Source: Cylicocyclus nassatus
Taxonomy: Eukaryota > Nematoda > Chromadorea > Rhabditida > Strongylidae
Length of the DNA: 64,000 nt
Reading direction: 5' to 3'
Assembly (NCBI GenBank): GCA_958299035.1
Contig: CATQJL010000001.1
Coordinates: 78,513,594 to 78,577,593, forward strand
In this document: one piece after another, positions 45,411 to 58,584 of the stretch
Numbering within the stretch: position 1 is the stretch's first letter
How the letters are laid out: each line of letters starts with the position of its first letter
Notes under the pieces: model-generated
Told to the model about the DNA's origin: nothing
Databases searched by the model: none
What the model saw: the letters and a program-made list of their open reading frames with translations, nothing else
Made by a program: the position numbers and the translations under genes

Positions 45411-45817
45411 TATAATGACTGAGGAACTCAAAGTATGTGACAAAAATTCTGCAAAATTGGGATGGAATACAAAATAAGAAGATAATTTATGTTTTCCGTC
45501 CGTTCGTTTCCCCTATGTTTGATTGTCAAATGTGCCTACATTGTCAATACCTAAGATCTCAAAGTTTTCGAAGTTTTTGGAGAAGTGATCTTTGTATCCG
45601 CCTATCATTTTGCATCTTGTCATTCGCGTTTATGTTTTAGTTTGAAGCCGAACTGACTTCCTCTCTTCAAACTGTACATCAAGGCCTTCAACGAATCTCT
45701 TTTCATTCCTCCAAGGCAATCCACAAAGCAAAGCAAAAAACTTCTTTATCACGGGCTGCAGGTCAAAAAACGCCTGTTAGATTCTGCCTGTTGCCTGCTG
45801 TTAAAAATCTGTAACCT

Positions 45818-45985
45818 TTGATTCAACTGGCTTGGCGGCTGGAAGGCGTGGCTTGTGATCTAATTAAGGCCGCTCGTGCCCGCTTCGCAGTCTGCGTCTC
45901 TCCCACGCTCGTGCTCTCTAATCATTACCTAGCCTTAGGTCACGAAGCCCCGCCTTCAAGCCGTAGGCAACTTATGCAATGGCAT
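45818..45985. repeat. GC-rich repeat with TGATTCAACTGG end
   Basis: Related to 58585-58745 and to the outer element at 60507-61590. All share TTGATTCAACNGG, AGGCCTTAATTAGGTCAC-type and GCGTCTCTC motifs. Confidence 0.45.
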
Positions 45986-46438
45986 CGGAATTGTCTCAGT
46001 GGTCCTATTCAAAATTTGGGAATGCAATCAACGATGAGTAGATAACTCCTAGCTCTGCCAGAGTTTTGGAACTGCTATGTTGCTAACATAGAATCACTAT
46101 GAGAGATAACATCTAATAGTTTAGATACTTGTTTTTCACCTCGTCTTCATTTTCGACTCTCATGGAGTCCAGTGGTCTCTATAGTACTATCAACTATCCT
46201 TCCTCATTTTTCAGGCCGGAAGCCTACCATAAATCTTATTTTTACTTGAGAAACTGTTATAAGTACTGGGTGATATTAAGAATTTTTATGTGAATACATT
46301 GAGGAAATGATATGCTTGTGTTGCGAAACTAATTATTACAACTAGTACTCAACTACAAAACTCAGTCTTTGTACCAGTAAAGGCAGCTTACAAGGCAAAA
46401 GGGAATGGAATGTATGGAATAAAAGTCATCCGAGTTGT

Positions 46439-46957
46439 TTAATTATCTTCGGATGATTCGGTCTCTATCGTCTCTGTCTCGTTTTTCTGGTGCTTGAGCT
46501 TCCATGCCTTTCTCCTCTCTTCTCTGTGTTTTTCTGCTGCTTTCTGAATGTTTTTCAATGAATTTGAGAAAAAAATTGTAGTTGAGGTATTTGTACCTTT
46601 TCGTCCTCTGGAAGACTGTTCATCCACTCATGCATCTTCTTCTTGAAATCTTCGCGGCTTTCAGGTCGGGGCTGAAAAAAAAACATGCTAACATCTATTT
46701 TCTGCTTAGAAATTTCTGAAAGATGTTAGTCAGCTGAAGGAAAACTCCTTAGCTTCTGTAATTAACTTACGTCCATTAATTTACGGAGCTTCTCCATATT
46801 TTCAGTACTTACACCAGGTATGTCTTTAAACTCATGCTCTAAATTGCTGATTCAGTTTGATTCTCAAGAATAAACTAAATCAAAAATTACCTTTTTTCGT
46901 GTAGATCACTAGAGCAATAGACAGGAGTACTAGCAGCTTGAACATTTTGTTTTGGTT
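46439..46957 (-). CDS. Small secreted protein, one repeat unit
   Basis: Four exons on the minus strand: start at 46943-46945, exon 1 to 46891, then 46771-46838, 46597-46671 and 46439-46543, all GT/AG and in phase, giving 100 residues. MFKLLVLLSIALVIYT is a signal peptide. The mature part holds one unit of a motif shared with the gene at 52310-53494: IPGVSTENMEKLRKLMD, RPESREDFKKKMHEWMNSLP, EDEKKAAEKHREERRK, followed by an acidic tail. The sequence AATTTCAG stands 12 bp before the ATG, a typical SL1 trans-splice acceptor. Helical, charged and free of cysteine; the F..M..W..SLSPEE spacing recalls nematode SXP/RAL-2 (DUF148) proteins, but the resemblance is weak. Function unknown; probably exported. 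Confidence 0.82.
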
Positions 46958-46959
46958 CT

Positions 46960-48126
46960 GAAATTGCTGTGGTAATATTCGTAGAAAAACGTTAGTGTAG
47001 TCTGGTTAGGTTACGGTTTAGGAATGAGAGAAGAGATATAGATAGCATAAAGGGAGATGATTTGAAGAGTTCGGGTGTCAAAAAATGATATATATTATCA
47101 TTATCTCTCAACCTGGTTGAGGTTTAGCTTTCATAGTAGATCTTAGGGATAGTATGTCTTTGCTAGTGTACAAAACCCAACAATTTACACAATTTGATTT
47201 CAAAGCACGACATCACTTGCTTTTTTTCTGTAGCGGTACGGTAAGGGTTAAGCTTTATCCAAAAAGGCTCGGAAATCTAATAATTCATCAAAAGGTAGTA
47301 GAAAAGGCTGTGCATTGAAACCTGTATTTGAAAATATTAGCTACTATTCACTCAGTTAGCTTGAGCTTTTAAATTGTTGAAGCTTTTTCGAAAATAAAAA
47401 TGGTTTATGATGACTTAAATTCTTTTTCAAAGTCTTCACCGTAATCCTACAGTATAGTAAAGCGCAAAAACTCCTTTTCACTTCAAACCTAAGATAAAGT
47501 CAGAATGATATCCATTTGATCATTACAGACTTAAGGCAGGGACTTATAAGCGTACAACTATCAAACAGCATATATATACATACTTTCAAAACATCCTCTA
47601 GTTGTTTCCTTAGCTATTTGAGATAATCAAGTAGTTCTGAGCTGATGAAACTTTTGACTATATACTAAGCAAATTGTCAAGTTAGTGTCGCTGAAAAAGA
47701 GAAGAAATTGAGAGCGATCATTGAGCAATAGCGAGAATCACTATAGCAAACAGACCGATCGCAACTATTCGACCAACATCTCGTATCGAAACACTTTTAT
47801 ATAACCATTACTCAAGGCCATTTCCGCTCTTTATAATTAGCATCATCGGTTATTCGGCGTAGCAAAGACAGCATCATAGTTCTGTTACATTAGGAGCATT
47901 GAAGATGATCAACTAGATGTCAAGCGCAAGTCCATTGTCAAACAAAAGCGTTTCGCTAGTAAGAAATTTTACAACAGAGTCGGAGTAGTCAGTTTTCCCT
48001 TTTGATGAACCTATGCGCGAAAAGCACAATCGTTTGGCAACCTTGCACTGAACTTCAACCAACTCAATTATAGATCAGTGCTTTTTTATATTTGATATTG
48101 TTAGAAGCTAGGACATCGATGATGTA
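46960..48126. other. Upstream region of the secreted-protein gene; decayed repeat
   Basis: 47435-47600 resembles one arm of the CAGGGTGTCC element (CCGTAATCCTACAGTA, ATATACATACTTTC). No gene was seen in the remainder. Confidence 0.4.
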
Positions 48127-48964
48127 TTAGGTTAATGCAAAAATAATGACCGTTTTGCAAATCTTTACTTTGACGTGCTATGATCCTCTGGAAAAAGTAC
48201 CTTTTTGAATGGAATAAAGGCCATAGGGCATATGGGCCTACAGCGAACATCAGAAATTTTTTCCTAAAGCCTTGTTTTTGACAGATCATAACTCTTTTCA
48301 CAGTTCATTGAAATGATAAGTTACCTGTTCTGTAGCCGCAAGGCAGTAGGACAAAAGAATATTAAAAAAAAAGTGTTTTGAAAAAGAAGATTTGCAAGGA
48401 GAAAAAATTAAAATCAAAATTTGTCAGTGTCCAGCATTTCTTCAGTAGGCCTCAAAGTCACGAATTATAGTTTCTGTATTGAACAGCTCAATGTTTTGCA
48501 AAAACTTCCAACAATATGCTCTATATTTAGGTTTACAGAAATGTGCAAAGCTTTGACAGTTGGCTCTTAGAAGAAGTTTATGGTTTATAGAGTAACAGCA
48601 CGGCTACCCATGTTGAGGCGCCGATATCTCAATCTACATGATTCCGAAGAAAATAGTCAAAAGTGCGCAATGTATAGGATTTCTTTTACACATGGTGGTT
48701 GAATTTTTGAAGAAGCACCTTTCATTCGCGTTTGAATTCTGGCTAGTAATGTGAATGCAATGAAATTCTGATTTTGCATGCGGTTTTTTTGAAGCTGTGC
48801 TAGTTTTTGATAGAGATAAGGCCGGAAGCACGCTTCATCATTAGATAGAGAACGAAAAGAGTTTCTTTTCCTCTGCTGTATCTGTTCCAAAAAATGTTTT
48901 GATTGTAAAGGGTTGTCTCGAATACAGGCCTTGAAAAACGGCCATTCTTTTTGCATCAGCCTGA
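48127..48964. mobile_element. Mariner-like MITE, copy 2
   Basis: An 838-bp inverted copy of the family at 41428-43044, without the insertion. Ends TTAGGTTAATGCAAAAATAA and the mirror ending GCATCAGCCTGA, with TA on both sides. Confidence 0.65.
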
Positions 48965-49343
48965 TAGATTTCAACAAATTTATGTGACTTAATCTAATTC
49001 CATCATCAACAGTATCTAAACGTAATGCAGGTATCCTGACATGCTCTGAGAATCCAAAGTGAACATTTCTAACAGCATGAATTTTTGCTACTATAGAATA
49101 TTTGCAAAAACATGAAGACAAAAGCAGGGTAGATTAACAATTTTGTAAAACAAATTAATCACTAGGTTACTTGGTTTCTGATTTTGGGTCTTTACGCCAT
49201 AAACTTTCTTCGGTATAACCGTTCACTGCGTTACCAATCAAGTAACCTTGGCCTATGTTTGCAGACATTTGAGCATGTAACTGTCGGTTATCAGTCGCCA
49301 AAGAAAGAAACATCAGATTTTCCCTTTCACCTTTGCAATCATA

Positions 49344-50053
49344 TTAGGTTGGCACGAAAGTTCTGTCGCACCATTTTCAAAAATTCATAACTTCTGATTT
49401 TTCCAACCGATTTGACTGCTTTCATTTTTGTTTGAAAGAGTAAGTCAGTCTTTATAGCGGCATCTTAGCTGCTTACCAATGATCATCTGTTGCATAGATA
49501 GGAGCAATGGAAGAAAATTAGTCGAAAATCGAATTTTCTGTGTAGGGTCATAAAAAATCGGAAACTTGAACAAAAATCGGAGCGGTTGGTATTGTAGGTT
49601 CTTTTTCTTTCACCAGCTCTTTCCAACAGTGCAAAGTTTGCGCTGATTGAGCGTCTCTATAAAATGTTGTGATTTTCAAGCAAGCAACACGAAAGGGCGA
49701 ATTTGATTTATTTTGGCATTTTTCAGGGAAATCATAACTTTTTATAGAGACGCTCAATCAGCAGTTTTGCACTGTTAGAAAAAGCTGGTGAAAGAACCTA
49801 TAATACTGACTGCTTCGATTTTTGTTGCAAATCTCCGGTTTTTTATGACCCTACACAGAAAATTCGAATTTTAACTAGTTTTCTTCTACCGCTCCTACCT
49901 ATGCAAGAGATGATCATTAGTAAGCAACAAAGATGTCTTTATAAAAATCATGACTTACTCTTTCATCCAAAAATAAAAACAGTCAAATCGGTTGGAAAAA
50001 TCGGAAGTTATGAATTTTTGAAAATGGTGCGACAGAACTTTGTGCCAACCTAA
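49344..50053. mobile_element. 0.7-kb foldback MITE, copy 3
   Basis: Ends TTAGGTTGGCACGAAAGTTC and its mirror, with TA duplications at 49342-49343 and 50054-50055. It is a near-complete palindrome like 41938-42637 and 44025-44734. Confidence 0.78.
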
Positions 50054-50215
50054 TACTCTTATGTAAGTCAATTGCATTCTTCTTTGTTAAACGAGGTGCA
50101 GATACTTTATCAATGAGTATAAACGACTATATGTGGATTTTTCCAGAAAATCTGAACATCCTACTTCCCGCTCTTGCATTGATGAAAAGACAATTTGAAG
50201 AACCTCGCGCAAGTC

Positions 50216-50542
50216 TTAACCCATTGACGACGATGTGGACCACCGGTGGCCCACGCACTTTTTGCCGCCGGGGACGATGTAGACCACCGGTAGCCCACAC
50301 TCCTTGCAAAATCATATCCTTTTCAAACCTAGTATTTTTCCCAGAGTTCAGTATTTTTTCCAGTTTTTTGCACTCTTGGAAACCGTAAATTTCGTCGTCC
50401 AAGAAGATGGCTGTAGTTGTCGCAAAACATTTTTACATTTCGTAAATAAGCACCAAACTTCCCCGCGCCTCGATTGTTGTGCAAAATCGCGTCGTCCCAC
50501 AGCGCCGCCACGCAAAATTAGGCGTCGTCGTCAATGCGTTAA
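50216..50542. mobile_element. TTAAC-CATTGACGAC MITE, copy 3
   Basis: Left end TTAACCCATTGACGACGATG, right end CGTCGTCGTCAATGCGTTAA, 327 bp. Shares the GTGGACCACCGGTGGCCCAC block with copy 2. Confidence 0.7.
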
Positions 50543-51083
50543 GGAGGACCAATTTTATAATCAATGAGTCTGGATGCCACACCTCCACAATTTTAGGTAA
50601 AATCTAAAAAAATAATTTTTTTTTTGAACCAAAAAAACTCTGGTTTAAATTTTACTTGCTCTACCAATCCTTACTTCCTGGTTTCGAACACCTTTCATTT
50701 TTTGGTGCGGTACACTTCAAATCAAGGAGAGCGGATTTCCAATCGTGTCATCCGCGAAATTTACTGGTTTTCCCTATTTACTACCGTCTGAGAACCAGTA
50801 TTTTATAGAGGCTGTACCCAATAGCAGTTTTAAATTGCTGCCTTTGTCACCTTGCCAACCTTGAACGTTAGTAGACAATGAGCAAAAAAGTAATCAAAAA
50901 CTAATGTTGTAGGAAGGCAGTAAATACCGTTCTATCCGATTTTAGGCTCAGATTGACATTTCTCTGAAAAGGGAGCGTTGTGGATGTGAATATATGTGGT
51001 TGCGATCGTTTTTGATTATTTCGCAGATTCAAGAGTAAGTCCAACCGCAGTACTGAAACAACAAATCGTATCTTTCGCCTTAT
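50543..51083. other. No supported gene
   Basis: AT-rich with homopolymer tracts. No exon or repeat recognised. Confidence 0.4.
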
Positions 51084-51520
51084 AGGCAGTGTCCCGGCAG
51101 ATTCGGGTCCTGGGGGATATACGTGTGGTGGGTTCCTGGTCACCCCATCGACCTCCAGGCGCACTCCGGCTGGGTGATGTTCCCCCTGGGCCGAGGAAAT
51201 GGCCCTTGAACCGGCGCGCGCAACCCCAACTGGCGCGCGCTTGGACGGCCTTCCCCGCCTGTTCGGCGCGGGACCCCACGAGCGCTCTCCCCCATGATGC
51301 ATGCTATCCAAAGCAAGAATTACAGGCGGCAGGATCTTCGTCTGAGGACCTCCTCCGACTTTCCATTAAAAATCTCGTCCAAGCTGCTTTTCTGGAATTA
51401 GGAAAACGCCCCAAAATCGGCCTTTTCAGCCCGTTCAAGGCTCAAATTCGGATTCTACGTGGCGAAAAGGCCTAAAACATGCAAAAAGGTGGAGGTGCAA
51501 AATCTGCCGGGACACTGCCT
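51084..51520. mobile_element. AGGCAGTG MITE, copy 2 (uninterrupted)
   Basis: A 437-bp copy, inverted relative to the one at 6775-9819, with TTAT on both sides (51080-51083 and 51521-51524). Its GCTGCTTTTCTGG near 51382 is the empty-site equivalent of the BEL insertion point in copy 1. Confidence 0.85.
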
Positions 51521-51524
51521 TTAT

Positions 51525-52237
51525 GAGTCCGTACTTTGTGCTGTTTTTGTTCCAAATGCAGAAACAGTTAAGGGTATTCTGCACTTATTTATGCCCCCCC
51601 CCCAATTGATATGTGTACAAGTGAGACAAACAAGAGACCAAGGAACTTAAACGGAAATCAACCGTAACATCAATGATCAGGAACATTTGCATCGCTCTTG
51701 AATGTGCTAGAAAAAACTGACGACGTGTTTGGGAAACTGCAAAGTTTTCCAAATGTGCTTTTGATTTCAATTATCTGCAACGTTGATGGACTTGGAGCCA
51801 GTAAAAAAAGGGTTGTTACCGGTTCTATTACAGCGGATGACTTTGAGTTTTGATGGGAAGCAAATTTAGCAGAGCAAAATGTTTGTCAGACTTGATTTTG
51901 CGAGAATGTGTGGAGGCAATGCATTACTAGAAGCTTTGAAAAGCTCTAAGTCAATCTTTTAGATCATATATATATATACATATAATATTGCGTATGCTTC
52001 ACCTAAATAAAATTCAATGTTAGGTGAATAAAAACATTCTTTGTCGTAAGTAAAAAAAAAGATAATACCACTACTTTGGTCTGGAGACTAAACACACCCC
52101 TTTGTGTTTGCAAACGTGAAGATTTTGAGAGTAAAAGTGGTATAGAACGCCCACAAAACTCTGTTAAATGGTTTATTGAATCTATTACTTCTATAAGTCC
52201 AGGTTGCGTACAATACGGACAATAAAAAATCCATCTG
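51525..52237. other. 3' flank of the two-repeat secreted-protein gene
   Basis: A C11 tract lies near 51593. No other gene seen. Confidence 0.4.
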
Positions 52238-52243
52238 TTTATT
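52238..52243 (-). terminator. Poly(A) signal AATAAA
   Basis: AATAAA on the minus strand, about 70 bp after the stop codon of the secreted-protein gene. Confidence 0.6.
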
Positions 52244-52309
52244 ATAGTAATTGCGAAATTACAACAGAAACACATCAAAAACAGTTGCATCGCAAACTGA
52301 TGGTAAAAC

Positions 52310-53494
52310 TTATTGAGCTTGACGATTTCTAAAGTTTCTGAATCTTTCACGCATTTGTTGTCTGTGTGCTTCTGCCGCTGCCTAAATAGAAAATATTTAG
52401 CTGGTTGAAGCAAAAAAATGTTTAACTTACTCTTTCCTCTGGCGACAATGAGTTCACCCATTCATCCATTCTCTGTCTGAATGCTTCCCTACCCTCTGGT
52501 CTACTCTGAAAATTTAGATTGAAAAAATACAGGTTTACTTCTGATTTTTCGTGGATGGCTTCCATTCAGAAAAACAGAAATTACTTACATTTCTCATCAT
52601 TTCATGAAGTCTTTGCATGCTTTCTTTGCTCACTCCAGGGATACCTTTTTCCATAAATTCTGAAAATACAGATAAATATATAGAAATGTCGGGCTGGGTG
52701 TTATAAAATAAAAGGATGGAACAAGGATGGCTTCAAATTTTTTGTCTATTTCGATCTCTGAAATTACAATAATCGAGATGTTTTTGAGATTTACACCTTC
52801 TGTAATTTTAGTAGAATTTTTTGTTTGTTTGAAAAATATCGATCGTAATTCGGGTAAAGGATCACCCTGATAACCAATTGTAAGCTTGAAAACACTTACC
52901 GCGATGTCTTTGGCGCATCCGCTCTCTATGAGCTTGAGCTGCTTGCTAAATCAAAAATTCTGATTCAAGCGCGACGCTTTCAAAAATTTTGCTTACCCTT
53001 TCTGCTTCAGGTAGACTGTTTTCCCATTGTTCAATTCTTTGCCTGAATTCTTGGAATCCATTTGGTCGAGGCTGAAAACGGCAATACAGATATTTCATCT
53101 ACACCGTGTACTTCCAAGTTTTAGCAACCATAATCGCAGGAACAATTACTTTCTCTTCACTAAAATATCTTGCAGATGATCTTCTAAAATTGGTTAAGTT
53201 TTGAGCTGCCAAGGAAAGGCTATTGGTTTTTTCCAAAACGTTCTAAGCTTTATGTTGCTATTAGAATACATACATTCATCATCTGATGGAGTCTTTCCAT
53301 ACTGGCTGCGCTAACTCCAGGAATTTCCATCCTGAACGGGCCGCCCGGACCTCCCGGACCTCCCGGACCCACTGCAACATACTTTCATAATCAATTGTTT
53401 GGGTAGATACTAATACTCACTTTGTGCGGTGACTATCATGACGAGAGCAAAAAGAGCTACCAATTTCAACATCTTGGCGTTCACCCAGTTGTTC
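52310..53494 (-). CDS. Secreted protein with two tandem repeat units
   Basis: Seven minus-strand exons: 53421-53472 (coding part), 53274-53371, 52997-53071, 52900-52945, 52589-52659, 52431-52505 and 52310-52381, all GT/AG with phases that fit, giving 162 residues. MLKLVALFALVMIVTAQ is a signal peptide; then a Gly-Pro stretch (GPGGPGGPGGP). Each unit is spread over three exons: IPGVSAASMERLHQMMN / PRPNGFQEFRQRIEQWENSL / QAAQAHRERMRQR, and IPGVSKESMQRLHEMMRN / SRPEGREAFRQRMDEWVNSL / AAAEAHRQQMRERF. The middle exons are both exactly 75 bp, so the gene grew by duplication of an exon block. TTTTTTCAG lies 22 bp before the ATG, a trans-splice acceptor. Paralogue at 46439-46957. No known function; a distant SXP/RAL-2-like fold is a guess. 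Confidence 0.87.
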
Positions 53495-53984
53495 CTGAAA
53501 AAATAAACTTACGGCAATTCCAATCTATACAAGGGGAGACTCGAAAACTTGGTCCGTAGGTTTGTGGACAAATGGTTAAAGTGGATATCCGCTATAAGGA
53601 AAATTACTATGTGAAAAATTTATTAGCACCTCTCGACTCCTGAGGAAAAAAGAATAGCGGCAGATTTTCCTGTCGAGGACTGCTAATCGTGCCAAGACCT
53701 CGAAATCAGAATCTCAAAACTTTATTCAACTGTTTTGTCTATATCCTCAATCTATGAATTAGTTATATCGCATCAGAAAGAGTAAAGGTGTTCCAAAGTT
53801 CTTTGTAGTATGTTCCGATCTTTAGTTAATGATTGATACCCTCACATAATTTCTTCGCCGTTTGTAAGTTACTTTTGATTGAAATCAAAACGTTGCGACT
53901 GTCTTGTCATGAAAAAACGTCGCGACTAAAATAATGCGCCGCATTTTGGGGTTACATTCAGTCACAATGTTGGGCACTATCCCA

Positions 53985-54833
53985 CATTAGTTAACCCAAA
54001 AAATGAAAATTGCAGATTTGGCTAAAACATCATCTAAGGTTGTTATTTTGCATGCTGATTACGAATATCACATTTATTTCGCACGGTAATGCCATCTGGT
54101 GGAGTTAGGTAGGATCAAGGCAAGGGTCAAAATCACGGATTTGCTCCAAATTCTGTTAGGGGGTTCATTTTGTAGCTGAACATGACTAGCATATTCATTT
54201 CTTACGGTAGGAAGGTTTTCTCGGGTTACAGTGGGCATACGGTAGGTGGCCAAAAACTCCGAATTTGCTCAAGACTTTGCATGGAGGGGTTCACGAGCAT
54301 GCTGACAACGAATATCGGTGGACTGTATGTCGCCGAATGTTGGAGGAGCGCGGACAACGCAGCAGACACTCAACCTGTGCATGTATTGGAATGTGTATTT
54401 GTTGCAGATGTCCGGCGGGACCTCCCACTTTAGGCAACATATAGTCCCCTGTCCCCTACCCACAAATATCATGTTTGCACGCTGCAAAAAGCCTTCCGGG
54501 CATGACATTGGTAATCAACATCTTAAGAGCCCCTCCATGCAAATTCAAGCAAACTCGGAATTTCCAACCATCTACCGTATACCCACCGTAGCCCAAAAAA
54601 TGACGCTATCGTACGAAATGAATATGACATTCATGTCAAGCGTAGCAATAAACTTCCCAAGACTAAGTTTGGGGAAAATCCATGATTTCAACCCCTCTAC
54701 GGTAACCCTACCGTGACTCCACCAGATGGCACTAAAGTACGAATTTAAGCTCGTCTGGAGGGGTGCAAAATAACCCCTCTATACGAATTTCTAGTGAAAT
54801 CCGCGGTTTTTATTTTTTGGGTCAACTAATGGC
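53985..54833. repeat. Foldback element
   Basis: Outer arms begin TTAGTTAACCCAAAAAATGA on the left and are mirrored by TTTTTTGGGTCAACTAATGG on the right. GCCATCTGGTGGAGT recurs inverted near 54717-54731. The internal 54240-54430 sequence has no recognised product. Confidence 0.6.
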
Positions 54834-54834
54834 G

Positions 54835-56710
54835 GGAATATAAGAAGCGCTAGAAAAATGTCAGCGGTGGCATTTCGATTAGCTCTTGAATATTTCGACA
54901 TGAATTTCAGTAATTTTGCAATTAAATGAATTATTTTTTCGCGACTAAGATTATTCCAAGTTGGAGTAGCTGCTGAGTAACTGAAAGCATTGTATGCTGT
55001 AAACGCTTGTGGAAGGAAATGTTGTGATATTGTTTCAAAGAAGAGCAGCAATTTGGACAATATGCTGCAATTCTCTCCATTACGTGAATTTCGCTAAGAT
55101 ACACCACATTTTTTAGGAAGAGTGACTCAACTCTCTGAAAAGGTGTTCATTGGTTTTGATGCAAATTTTTTAGAAATGAGTAGCTCATACAATTGTTTTG
55201 GACCTCGATTTTCATGGTATTCCTTTCGGACAAGATCTGCGCCAGCTTTTATTATTTATTGTAGAGCTCCAAGCTTTAGCTTTCAGAAGAGTTTGGAAAA
55301 TGTGCCAAAAGTGTATTTTTGAGTTTGAGGTCGATCAATGAATTAATAGATTAGAACATCTACGCCTGTCAAAAATATAGTGTGAAAGTCGAACATGAAC
55401 TCAGAAAAAAACCCATAAACTCATGAGAAGATACTGCAAATTTTACAAAGTGTTCGCTTATTATATTTCGCTTTCTTCGCGTTCCCCTTATAGCAAGTCA
55501 TACTTCAAATCTTACGAACAAAGGAATTATTGTCACCAGAGAACAAGGGACACAAAGTTGATGAAGTTGGTTTTTAAATTTTATTGCTAAAGCTTTTTTG
55601 AAAGGTCAGCAAAGTGCCTATTGCAACGATACGGCACATATTTGCCAAAAGTGTAAAGTAAAAAAGGAAATGTGAAGACTGTAAGACACATTTCAAGAAA
55701 TGGAACAAAGCTTGCCTTTCTGTGAACATTTTTGCAGTCGCTATTTATACTAACAGGCAAAACCCCCAAATGTTGTCGCAATACCGGTTTGCAAATGTCG
55801 TTTTTTGTCATTTGGCGAATGCCGACTCAAGTAGTTACTAAGACTTACCGCAGCACTTTGCCTAACGCATAGACATTTTTATATTGGAAAAAAACGATCA
55901 TTTTGTCGAAGGCTGACTAAGTAATCATTCAGATTTCCTGCTCACAAAAATTATTCACCAGGAAGTTGATTGCTCTGTCGCTGGCAAACGAAATTGCATC
56001 CATGGTAGCACCAACTTGTACTCACCACTAACATATATTGAAACGCATGACGCACCAATGTTTAGTCATTTTTTATAGACTTGCCCCCCTCCCCCATAAT
56101 CTCCTCCTCTAACCACCAAAAAGTGGGTTGAGAAGTTCTGAAACTAGCCTGCAGGAGTCATGAATTTATGCACCTTATATCAAGGCGAAAAATACTTTAC
56201 AAGCTTTGTTACTGAGTTCAGCATCTTCAAGACGTATCGAATAGATGAGTACCTTCTAATAACCTCAATTATCAATTATCCAGTAATTGTCGCCTTTACG
56301 TTTTCTCATGTACTCAAATCTTATGAGTAAGAGCAATCTGAGTCTACAAAATCAAACGCCTCAACACCACAGATCAACGGTTGTACGGTTTGATGAATTC
56401 GGAGAAAAAAGTTGTCCGCCTATTAATGCGCATCGTTTTGCGCATTCAATGAAGTCCAAAGTACGTCGTAGATGGCCATCAAATCAGTTCACTTATTGAA
56501 GCACACAGAGACTTTACCCTAGACAGACAATACGTCATAAAAAGATCTACCTCTGAGTATGGCCCGTAGTAAACCCCCCATCTGGGCATCTCTCTCGACG
56601 CGGACCGGAGTTGAGGTCATCGCGCTTCAGTCCAGCATCCAGTGAGCTATTGATTTGGATGTGGATCGCTTCCTAGGCATGATAATCACATGTGCTCTCA
56701 AAAAACCAAC
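54835..56710. other. No supported gene
   Basis: Several minus and plus frames of 60-75 codons were checked. None has splice partners or a recognisable motif. Confidence 0.4.
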
Positions 56711-56715
56711 CACTT

Positions 56716-56790
56716 GAGCTGGTCTGGTCAAACGGATAAGCGATTGGAATCACACGCGCGCGGTCGTGGTTCGACACCGGCTAGCGCCAC
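56716..56790 (+). repeat. tRNA-like sequence, possible SINE head
   Basis: A box-like TGGTCAAACGG (56725-56735) and B box-like GGTTCGACACC (56768-56778) are spaced as in a tRNA gene, but no full cloverleaf with acceptor stem forms. More likely a tRNA-derived SINE or a tRNA pseudogene. Confidence 0.35.
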
Positions 56791-57993
56791 AGCTTTTGCT
56801 GCATCGCCAGACAATCTTTGATAGCGGCCATTGTCGAAAAAAATCGATGATGACCGCTAACAAGGATATCACTTAGCAAATGGACAGATAAAACAAAACT
56901 GACATATTTTGAAGGAGAATTCATGAAAAACTGAAATTTTTGGAACATAAATAAAACGTAATAAATAAGTAGATTCTCTTCTAAAGTAGTTTTTACAAGA
57001 AACTAAGATTGCTCTGCAAAAAAAAGAAGAAAACTTTTATCCTTGCTTTTGTCTCCAAATCAGCTGTTTATCGATCCTTCCCTTTTCGGGCGCCGGTATT
57101 GTGCAGTTTTGCGCCGATTTTTCTGCATTTTTTGGCAAAGTTGTGTGTATCGTAAGTTACTCAGGAGCAACTTATGTTAGATGCAGTCACCTCTTGTCTG
57201 CGTCTCCTTTTCTACACACTATTTGGATCACTCTAACATCCGTTCACGTTGAGGTGACTTGAACGTGAACTGATGTGGAAGAGTTGGCTGCGGCAGGTGG
57301 ACAGATGGTCAACTATCAGTTGACTTGACCGTCTTATAGCATGGGAACGTGGACGGTGATCAGTTCACCTCACCTAAGGTGAACTGATGGGATAAGTTGA
57401 GTTCACCTCAACTGATCGAGCTTTACTACGGGCCTATGTCTTACGGAAGACACCCCATGCTGAAAACATCACTGACATACTTCACACGAGCACTGATGGT
57501 GAGCCTTTAGCCCTTTGCGTTCCGAAAACGATAAGAAGACTTCAGTCCAAATGGCTAGGAGTGAGATGTGCAGAAGTTGAAGTGAAAAAGGGGGTGCTTG
57601 CAGGTGTGTTCTTTCGTCGTCATTCTGGAAAGATTCTAAAAATGTGATAGATTTTTCGGGCGAAAAGTTTGATGGAACAATGAACTGTTTTTACGGCGTG
57701 AATGTTTAAGAACCATGTGTGGTAAAAAGAAATATAAAGGAGTTTTATATGCCAAATATTTGCATTACTGTTGCTCCTTTTCTGAATGTCTCGACTGTAC
57801 ATACTTCACTAGCATATTCAACGCATGTTTTGTTCAAGTGGGCTATAAATGTTGTTGTTTTGGATCTTCAAAGGAATTTCAGGGTTTCCAAAGCCTACAT
57901 CAATATATTATCTATAAAGAGGAATGCGATGCGATAAGGAGGTAAGATGTGCAAAGAGTAACGTTTTGTTGCAAACGGAGATAGTGAGATAGT

Positions 57994-58398
57994 TAAAGGC
58001 AGTGGATCCAACAACTCAGATTTTAACGCGATAGGTCCCTTATCGCCTAGGTATGGAAGCAGTGCAATCCTGGTTGCACAGCATGCCTTCCCTGCCGAGA
58101 AATTGACTCTCAAACTTACACGCGCAGGCCAATCTTACACGCTTCCGGACGAGTTGGCAATTTCCTCCTCACCATTGGAGACTGCCCGCCGCAATGCTAT
58201 AACCATTGGGTCCCGCAATGATCCTGCATCATAAGCCTTGCTCCACTCGTCCAATTCCGAAGGGAAGGGCATTGAAAAAACGCTCGCTTTCGCCGTTTTC
58301 AAGCTCGCAGAAGTGGATTTTCGGGATCAGCGTATTGAATAACCCCAGGTAAGCGAAAATTTGACTAGGTTGAGATTTGCCGAGCCACTGCCTTTGAG
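57994..58398. mobile_element. AGGCAGTGG-ended MITE
   Basis: Left end TTAAAGGCAGTGGATCC, right end GAGCCACTGCCTTTGA, about 400 bp. The tips resemble the AGGCAGTG family, but the interior does not. Confidence 0.45.
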
Positions 58399-58584
58399 TT
58401 TTTGCTGAGATACAGCTCGCGATTGAAAGTTCGTCAGATATAGATACATTAGACTCATCTAATCAGGAACAAACCTAAGGCCTCGGGCCTACTTTCGGCG
58501 GTTTCAGTCGCAATCGGATCTATCTATTTGCCAGACGTATTTGAATTCAACACTGGCATCTGCAGATTAAAGTGTGTACTCTTT

